The notes under the pieces were generated by a model, which searched no databases, had not been told where the DNA came from, and was given only the letters and a program-made list of their open reading frames with translations. The position numbers and the translations under genes were made by a program. A stretch of DNA of 64,000 nucleotides from Chrysogorgia sp. JL179-B06 (Eukaryota; Cnidaria; Anthozoa; Scleralcyonacea; Chrysogorgiidae), in assembly GCA_035772405.1 (NCBI GenBank), contig JAYKKM010000381.1, positions 301,001 through 365,000 on the forward strand, given 5' to 3'. Shown here piece after piece: positions 24,390 through 47,011 of this stretch (position 1 is the first letter of the stretch; every line of letters begins with the position of its first letter).

Positions 24390-25989
24390 GTTTTTTGTCC
24401 TCTTTTGAAATTCAGACCGTTTCAATCGAGGAAGTATTTAATTTACTTTCCACTATAAAAGTTTCTAAGGCAACAGGATACGATAAAATATCACCGAAAT
24501 TGCTGAAAGACTCTGCAGATATCATAGCTCCATCCTTGGTTAATATTTTTAACCAATCTATTAGAACTGGTATCTTTCCTGATGATGCTCACCTAATCTT
24601 TGAGAAACTTATTTCAATGCAGTTGTCTGAATATCTAGAATCCAATGAGATACTCACAAGTGAACAAACAGGTTTCCGAAAGAATCACTCAACACAATCA
24701 TCGCTCCTTCAAGCTACCAACAAATGGTTAATTAATATGGACAATGGGTGCTTGAATGGTGTAATAGTTTTGGACTTGAAGAAAGCTTTTGATTGTGTTG
24801 ATCATGATATACTTCTCAGTAAATTACACCTGTACGGGTCTAGCCCAAGTACCATAAAATGGTTTAAGTCCTATTTGTCCAATAGAACACAAATATGTAA
24901 AATAGAACGAACCATGTCAAGTAAACATACTATAAGATGCGGAGTGCCTCAGGGATCAAATTTGGGACCGTTGTTGTTTCTAGTTTACATAAACGATCTC
25001 CCGAGGTGCCTCTCGCATTCGACTACTAGTATGTTTGCTGATGACCCAAATTTAACGACAAGTGGTAGTTCAAGTGATGAAGTCATAACTAAATTAAATG
25101 TAGACTTAGATAGAGTTCATCATTGGTTGCTGGCCAACAGGTTAACTCTTAATAAAGAAAAAACAGAATACATGATAATAGGGTCTAGACAAATACTAGC
25201 CAAAATTTATAACGACAAGAATTAAAACTTGGGGAAAACAATATTAACAGGGTAAAGTGTACAAAAACCCTAGGTGTAATTGTTGACGAACAATTATCGT
25301 GGAAAAACCAGATCGAAAGCATAGTTAATAAGACTTCAAAAGGTATCGGAATGTTACGTCGTATGAAGAAATATGTTCCGACACCAATTTTAGAAAACGT
25401 TTATAAAGCTATAGTACTGCCTTATTTTGATAACTGCAGTTTAGTTTGGGACAACTGTAGCGTTTACCTGCAAGAAAAATTGCAGAAAATGCAAAATAGA
25501 GCAGCTAGAGTAACTACAGGAAAGCCGTACGATACAAGAATAAGTGATATGCTAACCGAACTTGGCTGGCAACCATTGGCTGAACGAAGGACATCTCATA
25601 AAATAGTATTTATGCACAAAGTTAAAAATAAGCAACTCCCGGACAGAATATCTAGCATGTTCAATATTAATAGAAACGACAATTACAGCCTACGTAATAA
25701 CTATGTTGATTTTGCACTTCCAAAGCCTAAAACAAATTTCACAAAAAAAAGCATACGTTATTCAGCAGTAAGTCTATGGAATAGCCTCCCGAAAGCCGTT
25801 AAAATGAACGACGTTTCTATTCGACAATTAAAACAATTCTCTCGAGCTGATTATAATGATTGGACGAAATGTGTGATCAGTAATTAAAACCTAATTTTGT
25901 TATTTGCTTGTAAATAGTTTTTTTATTGTATTTCTGTAACGGCCCCTTGGAAATCAGATGTTATTAGATCTGAAGGGTTACCGTTCTCA

Positions 25990-26019
<30 letters not shown>
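24390..26019 (+). mobile_element. CR1/L2-like LINE fragment, defective (U4)
   Basis: RT palm frame 24395-25225 and C-terminal frame 25351-25887. Private substitutions change F to V before LDLKKAFD and D to Y near the end (KIYNDKN). Confidence 0.92.
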
Positions 26020-26020
<1 letters not shown>

Positions 26021-26195
26021 TTAAGCATGTGCAGATCGAAAAATCCTGCGCATGCGCAGTCGATTTTTATGTGCATATATTATCGATTTTTTAAGAATCT
26101 ATGTATATTAGGGCGGGGTTTTTTCTGTGCATGCACAGATCGATTTTTTCTGAACATTTTTTTTTTTTAAATATTCTGAAAAAAATCTCTGAAAA

Positions 26196-26599
26196 ATCGA
26201 TCTGCGCATGCGCAGGAAAAAATCGGTCTGCGCATGCGCAGGAAAAAATCGATCTGCGCATGCGCAGGAAAAAATCGATCTGCGCATGCGCAGGAAAAAA
26301 TCGATCTGCGCATGCGCAGAATAAAATCGATCTGCGCATGCGCAGAATAAAATCGATCTGCGCATGCGCAGAATAAAATCGATCTGCGCATGCGCAGAAT
26401 AAAATCGATCTGCGCATGCGCAGCATAAAATCGATCTGCGCATGCGCAGCATAAAATCGATCTGCGCATGCGCAGCAAAAAATCGATCTGCGCATGCGCA
26501 GATTTTTTCTGCGCATGCGCAGATCGATTTTTTCTGCGCATGCGCAGATCGATTTTTTCTGCGCATGCGCAGATCGATTTTTTCAGATCGATTTTTTTC
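26196..26599. repeat. 26-bp palindrome array, NRF-1-like sites (U4)
   Basis: About 12 direct then 3 inverted monomers of the CTGCGCATGCGCAG family, switching near 26505. Confidence 0.95.
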
Positions 26600-26877
26600 A
26601 GAAAATTTTTTTAAAAAAAAACAAAAATTTTTTTTAAGGAATTCCATCTGGCCCACACGACTTTTTCTCATCGAGACAGAAGAAGTTTCTTCACATATTC
26701 CGAAGTTACTACTGTGGAGAAATTTAGTAAACACAGTACCTGTTCTCCTGCTAGTTCGCAGTACCTAGTCTTCTCCTGCTGCTTTGTTTTGTTTTGTTTC
26801 ACGTCACGTTACGTTATGATTGATAATATTTAGAAATATTGTTCCATTCCATACAGTAATTAGTTTATTTCGACTAC

Positions 26878-27300
26878 CACAGGACGAAATTAAGAATTTA
26901 AGTGAATTTAGGTTGACCTGAAATCCTATTAAAGTTATACGTCAAAATTTAGTTGACATTTCCGGAAGTCTTAAATACTCTTAAAGTTAGTGGTTACTTA
27001 AATCTTAAAATAAGTTGCATTTCGGGAGCATTTAAGTGTCACAAACTTTAAGAGGGTTTATTGTCAAGCTTAAACCCTCACTAAATCGGAATCTAAACAC
27101 TGAGTAACTTTAAGAAGCTTTAGCAGTCCACTTAATTACACTTAAAGCATTAGCCGCTTCAGAATTTTTTTAGTTAAGCTTTAATCACCCTTTAATGTCA
27201 CCTGAAAATCGTCTTAAAGTTTAAATGGCAAGATCAAGGGTTTAAGAAAGATATTAAAGGTACTTAAAGTTTCAATCATCATGTTTTGATGGACCGGAAA
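26878..27300. repeat. CACTA left subterminal repeats
   Basis: After the terminal repeat, short motifs of the type ACTTAAA, CTTTAAG and TTTAAGTG recur every 10-30 bp in both orientations. CACTA elements carry such subterminal arrays as transposase-binding sites. That these serve the same role is inference. Confidence 0.7.
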
Positions 27301-27403
27301 AACAACTTTAATTAATCCGCGGCGAAGGCGTCATAGTCTTTCATTCCTTTCTCACCGCCAGCGCAGTAAAGATAATTTAGCCTTGCCCGACCGAAGATTT
27401 AAT

Positions 27404-30400
27404 ATGGAAGAACCAAAGAACCTCGTCATGTGTGATCACTGTGACGAATTTGTATCAAGAACCGCTCACAGAAGACACAATAGGAAAAGAAAGGTCGAAC
27501 AAACTAGAAAGATGCGAGGACGCAAAATCAAGATGCCGACTAACTCCGACAGCGATTCTGTCAGTGATACTGGTAAGATATATTTGCAGTCCTTTTTAAG
27601 ACATAGTTGTTATTGAAGTATATATAACTTTTATGAAATAATTGGATGTCTTCAACTCAATTTTCGTCCTAATTTACGTCGCATGGAAAATCCGTCTGTT
27701 TATGGCGTGCCATGATTCTCGCCATGATTCTTTAGAAGGCATAAGACTCACTATATGACAACCCTAACAAAAACACAACTAATAAGTGTAATAGTTTTAA
27801 CATTACGGTTAATTTTAAGTGTTTCTTTTAGAGTTTATAATACTAGAACTCAAGGACCATGCTTTCTACAGTGGCCGGGGGAAGGCCCCCGGTGGGATTT
27901 AGGGGCAAAGCCCCGGTGGGGTAGGAAAACATCAAGGTATACCATGTACTTTAATTTTCATGTTAATTTTACGAGCAAGTTAAAGAAGAATCAGTCTTAT
28001 TTCTTTCTGTGCACTGTTGCACAGACATGAAAATGAATATGTGGAAAATAAGAAACCAAAAAATACCATTTTATGAAATGGTGTGAAAGCTTTTAGCACT
28101 AAGCCGCGGTATTGCAGAATATACACAATATACACCTGTATATAAATACTGTATATTGTGTATACATATACTTAACTGTATAAACTCAATTACTATACAC
28201 AATATACATGTCTATAGTCAAAACTGTATATACTGTATATTATCACCATATACACAATATATACATGTCTATAGTCAAAACTGTATATACTGTATATTAT
28301 CATTTTGAACAACCTCTAGTCTGTATATAGTGTATATTGTGTAGTGTATACATATACACTATATACACAATATACATGTCTATTGTCAAAACTGTATATA
28401 CTGTATATTATCACTTTTGAACAACCTCTAGTCTGTATATAGTGTATATTGTGTATATAGCGTATACATATACACTATATACACAATATACATGTCTATA
28501 GTCAAAACTGTATATACTGTATATATTATCACTTTTGATCAACCTCTAGTCTGTATATAGTGTATATTGTGTATATAGTGTATACATATACACTATATAT
28601 ACACAATATACATGTCTATAGTCAAAACTGTATATTACTGTATATTATCACTTTTGATCAACCTCTAGTCTGTATATAGTGTATATTGTGTATATAGTGT
28701 ATACATATACACTATAACACAATATACATGTCTATATTCAAAACTGTATACTGTATATTATCACTTTTGATCAACCTCTAGTCTGTATATGTGTATGCTT
28801 CGTTCTTTAAAAAATCCCGTTTGCGTTATGTTTCAGTTAATAACATGCACAATAGGGTTAGGATTAAGGTTCGGGTTTGTGTTAGGGATTAGGACTAATG
28901 TGTTGTTGCCTCGTTCTACGGTAAAATCCCGTGGTCATATCTCTAGTCTGTATATAGTGTATGCTTCGTTCTTTAAAAAATCCCGTTCGCGTTATGTTTC
29001 AGTTAATAAATAACACAATAGGGTTAGGATTAAGGTTCGTGTTAGGGGTTAGGGTTAATGTGTTGTTGCCTCGTTCTACGGTAAAATCCCGTACTCATAT
29101 CTTATCTAACAACCTATTCACATTGTCTGCCAATGATATAATATGCTTTGTAAAACGCACTTACATATCAGTTGCTTTAAATTGTTTCATCACTAATCCC
29201 CAATACCGGAACATCCCAACCCAATGTTTCCGTTCTTTACTATAATCCTCGCTAAACATCGACAAATTACCTAAAATTTACCTAAAACAATTGCTCCATT
29301 CTTTAAAACTACTCACATAAAGTGACTGTATAATTCAATGACGCGGACCAATCACTGACACTATCCGCCTACGTGCGGCACGATGAAACCATACATTACG
29401 AATAACGGTGTGACACCTCGCGAGCACAGATTAATAATCAAATTCCGTAACTCTCACTATATACACTATATACACTTTTGACTTTAGACGTATACTATAC
29501 GTATAGAGTGTATATATGTACACTATATACACAATATACACTATATACTCACTTAGCTTCATTCTAACTCTCACTATATACACTATATACACTTTTGACT
29601 TTAGACGTACTATACGTATAGAGTGTATATATATATACACAATTTATACACAATATACACTATATACTCACTTAGCTTCATTCTAACTCTCACTATATAC
29701 ACTTTATACACTTTTGACTTTAGACGTATACTATACGTATAGAGTGTATATATATACACAATATACACTATATACACTATATACTCACTTAGCTTCATTC
29801 TAACTCTCACTATATACACTATATACACTTTTGACTTTAGACGTATACTATACGTATAGAGTGTATATATATACACTATATACACAATATACACTATATA
29901 CTCACTTAGCTTCATTCTAACTCTCACTATATACACTTTATACACTTTTGACTTTAGACGTATACTATACGTATAGAGTGTATATATATACACTATATAC
30001 ACTATATACACTATATACTCACTTAGCTTCATTCTAACTCTCACTATATATACACTATATACACTTTTGACTTTAGACGTATACTATACGTATAGAGTGT
30101 ATATATATACACTATATACACAATATACACTATATACTCACTTAGCTTCATTCTAACTCTCACTATATACACTTTATACACTTTTGACTTTAGACGTATA
30201 CTATACGTATAGAGTGTATATATATACACTATATACACAATATACACTATATACTCACTTAGCTTCATTCTAACTCTCACTATATACACTATATACACTT
30301 TTGACTTTAGACGTATACTATACGTATAGAGTGTATATATATACACTATATACACAATATACACTACATACTCACTTAGCTTCATTCTAACTCTCACTAT

Positions 30401-33007
30401 ATATACACTATATACACTTTTGACTTTAGACGTATACTATACGTATAGAGTGTATATATATACACTATATACACAATATACACTATATACTCACTTAGCT
30501 TCATTCTAACTTTCACTATATATACACTATATACACTTTTGACTATGGGACATCTATAGTGTATATAAATATACATGGGGAATATACACAATATACCCAA
30601 CATATATACAGTGTATACATATACACAATATACATATATTTATGTATATATATACACTATATACGCAACGTGTATATAGTGTATATTCTGCAATACCGGG
30701 CCTTACTCGCTTTTAGCTAGACTTGCTCACAAGTGCAGTAGGATTTTGAATTAACATATTTGAACATTCGAGGTGAAATACAGGACATACTTTTAGTATG
30801 CAATGAAAAAGATGAGAAAACAGTATATATTTCCTAATGGACCTAATTATGATTTTTTATAGAATCAAATGACAAAGATATTACAGATGTGGACAATATC
30901 TCCACCAATTTACTTGAATATATTGATTTGGTAAATCTATATTATTTTATTTGAACATTTACATTCTATGTAGCTTGCCTGGGAAACTTATTTATGAACT
31001 GTAACAATAGGTAAACACCATTTGAAATGCTACCAGTGGCGTAACGCAACCTCTGGAAGCCCCCCATCAATCGGCCACTCCTGGGCCCCCTCCTCCCTGG
31101 GCTACTAAATAATGTATTTCTGTCGATACAATCGCAATCTTCACTTACATATAATTTAGGCTTATGCAAAAATGATATGCATGACGGATTACAAAGGATT
31201 ATATCTCAATAGTCAATATGATAATTTAGCAAGAAGGGACTACAAACCTTTAGTACAGCGGTATTAGCACGAAATACCAAATACTTCATTTTATCGCCGT
31301 GCAAAGTTTAAAACCTTTGGCTTTGCACGTTTTTGTTGCACTCGCAGGCTATCGCAAAATTGTTTACCGCAAACTTATAAGCAACTCAGCTAGAGGTAGG
31401 CCTATATTGTGAGAATATTTTGAAATGACATATTCTAACTACTAATTAATATATTTAAATAAATATTTTTCTGTTTTTCGTTATTCAATTCCCTAGAAAT
31501 GTACGATCAAATTTTTTATGGTCATTTTGCCGGGGGCCCCCAAGGCTCGGGGGGCCCCCCGTCACTTGACACCCGGCCGTTACGCCACTGAATGCTACTG
31601 TAACATGAATTCAGTAATTCAGTACGAATTCAGAGAATGATACAGTATGTGCAGTATACTGTATAGTATATACAGGTACTGTATATACACACAAAGTGGT
31701 CAGTCTACTCAATGCAGTTGAAGTGACTAAAGTAAGTCATCATATTATTTTTCCAGGAGCAGCAAGAGACATCAGATATTCCTGCAAGCTGTGAATTAAA
31801 TGCGAATGAAACCGATGGTTCTGGTGATGATGAACAACTTAATGCACATAATCACGAAGATGATGAAGCACCAGAAGTTTCATCAACTGATGATGAAGAT
31901 TCTGAAGAAGTTTGGAATGATGTTCTTCCCAATGATTTAAATAAAGATATAAATAATGACCCACCTCCTCTTCCAAGAAATGAAGAAAATAAATCAAAGG
32001 GAGTAGCTCATTCGCTTGTGTTTTGGTTGGTCTATTTTCTCTTGGTATGGCAGCTTTCTTGTCACATCAGTGACAATGGTATGGCATGGCTTTTACGTTT
32101 TCTTGTATCTTGGCTTAAATTATTGGGATTAGAAGTATCCCACTGTACAATGACCCAGATTATTGCAGCTTTTCCTGCATCTACATATATGGTTAAACAG
32201 ATTCTGGATTTTAACAGAGATGACTTTGACAAATTTGTTGTATGTCCAAAGTGCCACAAGCTTTATCACTACAATGAATGCTTGACTACCGTGCACAACA
32301 GAGAAGTTGCAAAAGTGTGTTCTGGTATTAAAAGATGTAGAGGAAAAGATGTTGTGTGTGGAGCCTCTATAGTTTACAAAGTCCAGCTAACAAATGGAAA
32401 AAGTTGTTTTTATCCCATAAAATATTACTGTTACAATAGTGTTATCAATACATTGGAGAGGTTACTTCAAAAAGAAGGGTTTGTCAATAAATGTGAACTA
32501 TGGAGAAACAGAGCAATGACTGACAATGAAATGGCTGATGTATACGATGGTTTACTGTGGAAAAATTTTATGACAGTGGATGGAAAGAACTTTCTTAAAG
32601 ATTTAAGAAACTATGCTTTTATGCTGAACTTTGACTTTTTCCAGCCAATGAAAAGAAGAAAGGATTATTCTGTGGGAGTGTTTTATCTAGTGGTTTTAAA
32701 TTTGCCAAGGGCAGAAAGATTCAAGTGGGAAAATGTTGTAGTTCTTGGCATTGTACCATCTCTTGACAAAGAACCAAAAAGTTTAAATCCATTTCTGGAA
32801 CCTGTAATAAAAGAATTACAATGTCTGTGGAAGGGAATAAAGTTAAAAACACATAAATGCAGATTTCCATTAACTGTTCGAGCCGCAATTATCTCAACAT
32901 CATCAGATGTGCCTGCCACAAGAAAGTTAGGAGGTTTCAAAAGCCATTCAGCCCTTCATGGCTGTTCTCGTTGTTTGAAATCAGTTGTTGGGAATTTCAA
33001 GTTCTGA
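27404..33007 (+). CDS. CACTA transposase gene (Transposase_21/Tnp2-like), three exons, C-terminally short
   Basis: Model: exon 1 27404-27572, exon 2 30863-30930, exon 3 31757-33007, all GT-AG and in phase, 495 residues. Exon 1 holds a CDHC...H...H zinc-finger-like motif (about residues 10-25) and a basic stretch, exon 2 an acidic linker. Exon 3 adds more acidic sequence, then the EnSpm core: VCPKCHKLYHYNEC (about residue 240) and DVPATRKLGGFKSHSALHGC (about 464-484), both typical of animal EnSpm transposases. The frame stops about 10 residues after CSRCLK, where family members continue into a long conserved catalytic region, so the protein is probably truncated. Intron 1 holds tandem repeats, intron 2 a hAT MITE. 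The ATG at 27404 was chosen; the frame is open 7 codons upstream but without ATG. Confidence 0.85.
28130..28790. repeat. TA-rich tandem repeat, about 115-bp period
   Basis: Five or so copies of a monomer containing CAACCTCTAGTCTGTATATAG, a TATACACTATATACACAATATA palindrome-rich core and GTCTATAGTCAAAACTG. Copies differ by small indels. Confidence 0.9.
28789..29091. repeat. Two tandem copies of a 145-159-bp segment with TTAGGG-like bases
   Basis: Both copies contain CTTTAAAAAATCCCGTT, GGGTTAGGATTAAGGTTCG and TTGTTGCCTCGTTCTACGG. The second includes GTTAGGGGTTAGGGTTAATG, similar to telomeric repeat units but too short and degenerate to call an interstitial telomere. Confidence 0.75.
29450..30550. 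repeat. 117-bp tandem repeat, about nine copies
   Basis: Monomer: CTTAGCTTCATTCTAACTCT, then TATATACACTATATACAC, TTTTGACTTTAGACGTATAC, and TATACGTATAGAGTGTATAT. Copies are very similar; lengths vary with the TA runs. Minus-strand frames of the VRMKLSEYIVYIV type arise only from the repeat. Confidence 0.93.
31034..31590. mobile_element. hAT MITE, 557 bp, in transposase intron 2
   Basis: Terminal repeats CAGTGGCGTAACG and CGTTACGCCACTG. An exact 8-bp target duplication AATGCTAC lies at 31026-31033 and 31591-31598. CAGTGGCGTA ends with an 8-bp duplication are typical of hAT. No transposase frame, so non-autonomous. Near both ends it has G/C runs (GCCCCCC and GGGGGGCCCCCC) that can pair. Confidence 0.92.
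31757..33007 (+). CDS. Exon 3 of the CACTA transposase gene
   Basis: Open from the acceptor TATTTTTCCAG to TGA at 33005. It starts in phase 0 with EQQETSDIPAS, runs through an Asp/Glu-rich linker of about 60 residues, a hydrophobic stretch (SLVFWLVYFLLVW), the VCPKC zinc-binding segment and ends at VGNFKF. The first in-frame ATG is well inside the conserved core, so the exon needs upstream sequence. A different frame to 33165 (ending SLISLILTK) is open but shows no family motif. Confidence 0.85.
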   Translation, partial: EQQETSDIPASCELNANETDGSGDDEQLNAHNHEDDEAPEVSSTDDEDSEEVWNDVLPNDLNKDINNDPPPLPRNEENKSKGVAHSLVFWLVYFLLVWQLSCHISDNGMAWLLRFLVSWLKLLGLEVSHCTMTQIIAAFPASTYMVKQILDFNRDDFDKFVVCPKCHKLYHYNECLTTVHNREVAKVCSGIKRCRGKDVVCGASIVYKVQLTNGKSCFYPIKYYCYNSVINTLERLLQKEGFVNKCELWRNRAMTDNEMADVYDGLLWKNFMTVDGKNFLKDLRNYAFMLNFDFFQPMKRRKDYSVGVFYLVVLNLPRAERFKWENVVVLGIVPSLDKEPKSLNPFLEPVIKELQCLWKGIKLKTHKCRFPLTVRAAIISTSSDVPATRKLGGFKSHSALHGCSRCLKSVVGNFKF

Positions 33008-33440
33008 CTTCTGAAGGTCAAGGTACAGCAACCAACAGTGGCCCATTGTTTTACTGTGGTTCTGGAATGACGACCGGAACATTGTTCACCAATGCTGGTT
33101 TAAGTAATCCTGCCGTACAAATCCAAGCTTTACTTTCTTTAATATCGTTAATTTTAACAAAATAATTAAATATATTATGTGTATCTGTCTTGCCTTGCAG
33201 TGGCTCTCATATTTTTTTCTTAATTTGAAGTATCTAGGGTTTAACATACCTACCGAAGTAAATACCGAATGAAGAATCGCGCGCCAAATTTCAAGTTATA
33301 TTTTGATACGCGCAAGCGGTACGGTCACTCTTCGTCTTTTCGTGCCGCGATCATTGTCGATTACAATTCCATTTGTAAGACCGTCTGTCGTTTCAAAAGT
33401 CAGATTGTAACCCATTGTGATCTATCTAAAAGCATAAGAG

Positions 33441-43772
<10,332 letters not shown>

Positions 43773-43989
43773 AACTATATATTTAATAAACACTAATAGT
43801 AATATTCAATAATTAAAGAGCCACACGTACAGTTGCTATGGACTCTATTTAATGTGTTATGTCAATGGTGGGGGGATATTTTCTGTAAATAATTTTGCGA
43901 ATCAGATGTTGTTGTGACTGGAGTATATAAATACATAACATATCAAAAATCATGTTTTGGTGCTTAATTTCTAACTTTGATTATTTTAA

Positions 43990-44606
43990 AAACAATATTG
44001 GAAAAAAGTGTCTAGATTGTGGTCCAATATATATCTCAGACACGTTTACCCCGGTAGTTTTGGTAAAATTAAGCCATCTTTAATAAGCTTTAAGTATAAA
44101 ATTAAACCACATTTACAATCAAGCTACAAAGTTTAAGAGGATTTAAAGTACCTTTAGAGCTTTTTGCGAAGCGATCTAGTACACTTTAAGAAACTTTAGA
44201 GTTTATAGGGCCTATTTAACCCATATTCATTAAACGTTATGTGATGACCTTAAAGGTTAAGTAAATGAAGCTTTATGTGGATTTAATGTAACTTTAATTC
44301 TTTTTCGCAAACCACCATCTTATGAAATTTAAGTACTTTATAAGGCTTTAGGATTATTTAAATCTACATTTATAAAAATTTAAGTGTCATCCGTAAAGGC
44401 TTACTAAATGTAATTTTAACTGCATATAATGTAACTTTAAATAGAGCCCTTAAATGCGCCGCTAGTTGGCTTTCGATGGTATCTTAAAGTTCAACTAAAT
44501 GTGCATTTTATAAATTTAAGGAAACCCTTAAAGCTACATTAAAAGCTTCGATAATGTAACTTTAAGTAGCATTTCAGGACACTTAAATCTCTAATTTCGT
44601 CCTGTG
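43990..44606. repeat. CACTA right subterminal repeats and terminus
   Basis: Frequent TTTAAG, ACTTTAA and TTAAAGT motifs in both orientations up to the terminal CTAATTTCGTCCTGTG. Mirrors the left end. Confidence 0.7.
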
Positions 44607-44764
44607 TACTTTTCGTCCAAAGAGCATTCACAACAGCTATGACTATGTGATCGCCATCAAAACAACTCACTGCAGATAAAGAATCACTCAATGACGTCAT
44701 ATTTCCAAACCAATATGGCGTCAAAATCCTCAAATTTTCAACTTCAACTAGCCATATCTTCTTA

Positions 44765-45037
<273 letters not shown>

Positions 45038-45152
45038 CTAGTGGAAATAGAAGATCGTTGCAGTATGTTTTCAAATAATTTGAAAAATAACCATTCATTT
45101 CCACTCCTTCGCCTACTTTAATTCAGCACAATCCCGATGTAATTCCACTCAC

Positions 45153-45215
45153 CATTATTTGATTAAAAGAACCCATCTTCAGGATGTTCTGAAACTGTTC
45201 GTACATATCTCTTAA
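45153..45215 (-). pseudogene. SRP54: SRP54 exon A, 3' piece (U4)
   Basis: LRDMYEQF... to donor GTGAGT; cut at TTAA 45212-45215. Confidence 0.9.
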
Positions 45216-46034
45216 GGGGGTCCAATACAAAAAATAAATATTTTAGTAAATTTTTGAATTAGCCATAAATTAACTGGTTAACCATATTAGAATAGATAAT
45301 TGAAAGAATTTTTTCGATTGCAAAGATAGAAATGTTGAAAATTCGTAAAATTCCAAGGCTGGACTGCATTTTCCTACTTAGCAACGCCCTTAGAAACGTA
45401 TATTTGGATGCAAAAAACTGCTTAATTTTCCATGTTGCGCACATTTTCTCCCGCACCACCTCTCCCTAAATCAAATTTTATTATATTTTAAAACATTAAG
45501 AGTGAATTGATTGGTGCGTGGGTAGTCATGTGACCGGTCTTCAGGCATATGTGATATTGTTTATTTTGGTTTAAGTTAGCGAGAGAAGTTTTGCAACGGG
45601 CGGCCACCTTTGATGGGAATCAAACTGCTTTTAATTTAGTAGGGCTAAGTTTCCACATTGCCGTGTTTCACAGTTGGCGAGGACATCATTAAGACCAATG
45701 ACCCGATCCCTGGTCCTGTAAAAGAATATACAGGATCCTCTGGCTTTGTTGCTAACGAGGGAGGCAGCATCCGCCATTGTTGTTCAACATAAACACGACC
45801 CTAGAGCCGAAAGTGTAGAAGAAAAGATTTTTTTAAAACTTATAATAATGAGTTAAAGTGTGCAATCTCTCGCTTAAGGTGTATTTGGAGTTCCCTTTTC
45901 GACTTCCGGTTTTAGTTCGGTATTATTTACCCCAGTTGATAAAATCGGGCTACGGCTCATGTCATTTTTGGCTACGACTAGGCATAATGCTCTATATAGG
46001 TCTTATTTTGCCGGGTGATGTATACGGCATGTGT

Positions 46035-46538
46035 TTATGTATAATGAACTAGTACTGTGTACACTAATAATAATAATACACTAATAACAATCCCCGTGCC
46101 ACCAATTTGCGCGCCAATTATTATGTCCCTTCGACCTTCTTCTCCAATGTAAAACAACAACATGACGATATCAACAAGAACACTCGCAAAAACTATAAAC
46201 AGTAAAATTCTAATCACTTCGTGACGATCAGTCCTTTGGTACTCAAGTCGAAAGTTTTGTAGATGAAATAAAGATATTACGAAACCTATCCGTGTAATCG
46301 TAAACTACAACCGTGTGAACAGTTTTCGTCACACCATTTTAGACTTCTTGTTATACCCACAGCAAACAAGTCTAAGGTATACAGAATATACATTATATAT
46401 CCACTGAGAATAAAGTAATAATGGCAATTCAAGCCGAGGAAGAAATGCGTCCTTGTTCCCGCAGATAAATATACTCCACCGAAAATTGTGTAAACAAAGA
46501 TACAATTTTCATTAAATCGTCCAGCACGCGAAGCCCTA
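46035..46538 (-). pseudogene. Four-membrane-segment protein remnant (U4)
   Basis: Copy of 7058-7560. An extra T near 46325 breaks the first half at the CDETVHT segment. Confidence 0.45.
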
Positions 46539-47011
46539 CCTAGTCACAAGCGAATGACTTAGACCCAAAGAATATAACCTGACATCGAAATGAAATGGTT
46601 AAGACCAAGAAAAAGAAAAGAAAAGTAGGGCATAACTTATAAGACTGGAGCTTTTTAACTGTTGTATATCTTTATTGGACTGTCTATTGTTGTTTTGGGG
46701 CTATTATAATTATTAATAATTAGAAAGTTTAACTTTAAAGCCGTTTTTCTCAAAAGCCGATTCCTGATATTGCGCGCAGGATATCTCAAAAGTATTTAAC
46801 CTATCTTGATCAAATTTTCAGCGCTAACAGTATATACATTTCTCTTGGAGATGAAGCAAAATAATTGAATTATGTTCAATTGTAATGAAATAGTAATAGT
46901 TTTAGTGAGAGCAATTGTACACATTTCTAGTATTCAGACTGCCAAACTTTTATTATGGCTCCTATGTCAATAGTTCTGCTACACCTCCTAGACAATGTTG
47001 TTTGTGACTAG

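Larger units (their letters stand above)
22578..26877. repeat. Macro-tandem repeat unit U4, left part (split by the CACTA element)
   Basis: Fourth copy, intact up to CGACTAC at 26871-26877. Here the CACTA transposon is inserted; the unit resumes at 44607 with TACTTTTCG. Joining the two parts after removing one TAC restores the sequence seen in U1-U3, U5 and U6. Confidence 0.97.
27573..30862. other. Intron 1 of the CACTA transposase gene
   Basis: No gene seen. It contains a GC-rich fold-back patch at 27875-27930 (GGCCGGGGGAAGGCCCCCGG), TA-rich tandem repeats at 28130-28790, two copies of a 145-bp segment with TTAGGG-like bases at 28789-29091, a non-repeat stretch at 29092-29440, and 117-bp repeats at 29450-30550. 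Confidence 0.7.

Noticed and set aside
28854..29060. Interstitial telomere
   Set aside because: Only a few degenerate TTAGGG-like units inside a duplicated segment.
29431..30603. Minus-strand frames of VRMKLSEYIVYIV type
   Set aside because: Translation of the 117-bp TA-rich tandem repeat (117 is divisible by 3), with no independent coding evidence.
32018..33007. Start of the transposase at GTG 32018
   Set aside because: Eukaryotic gene; the frame is open upstream to a good splice acceptor at 31756, and exons 1 and 2 join in phase.
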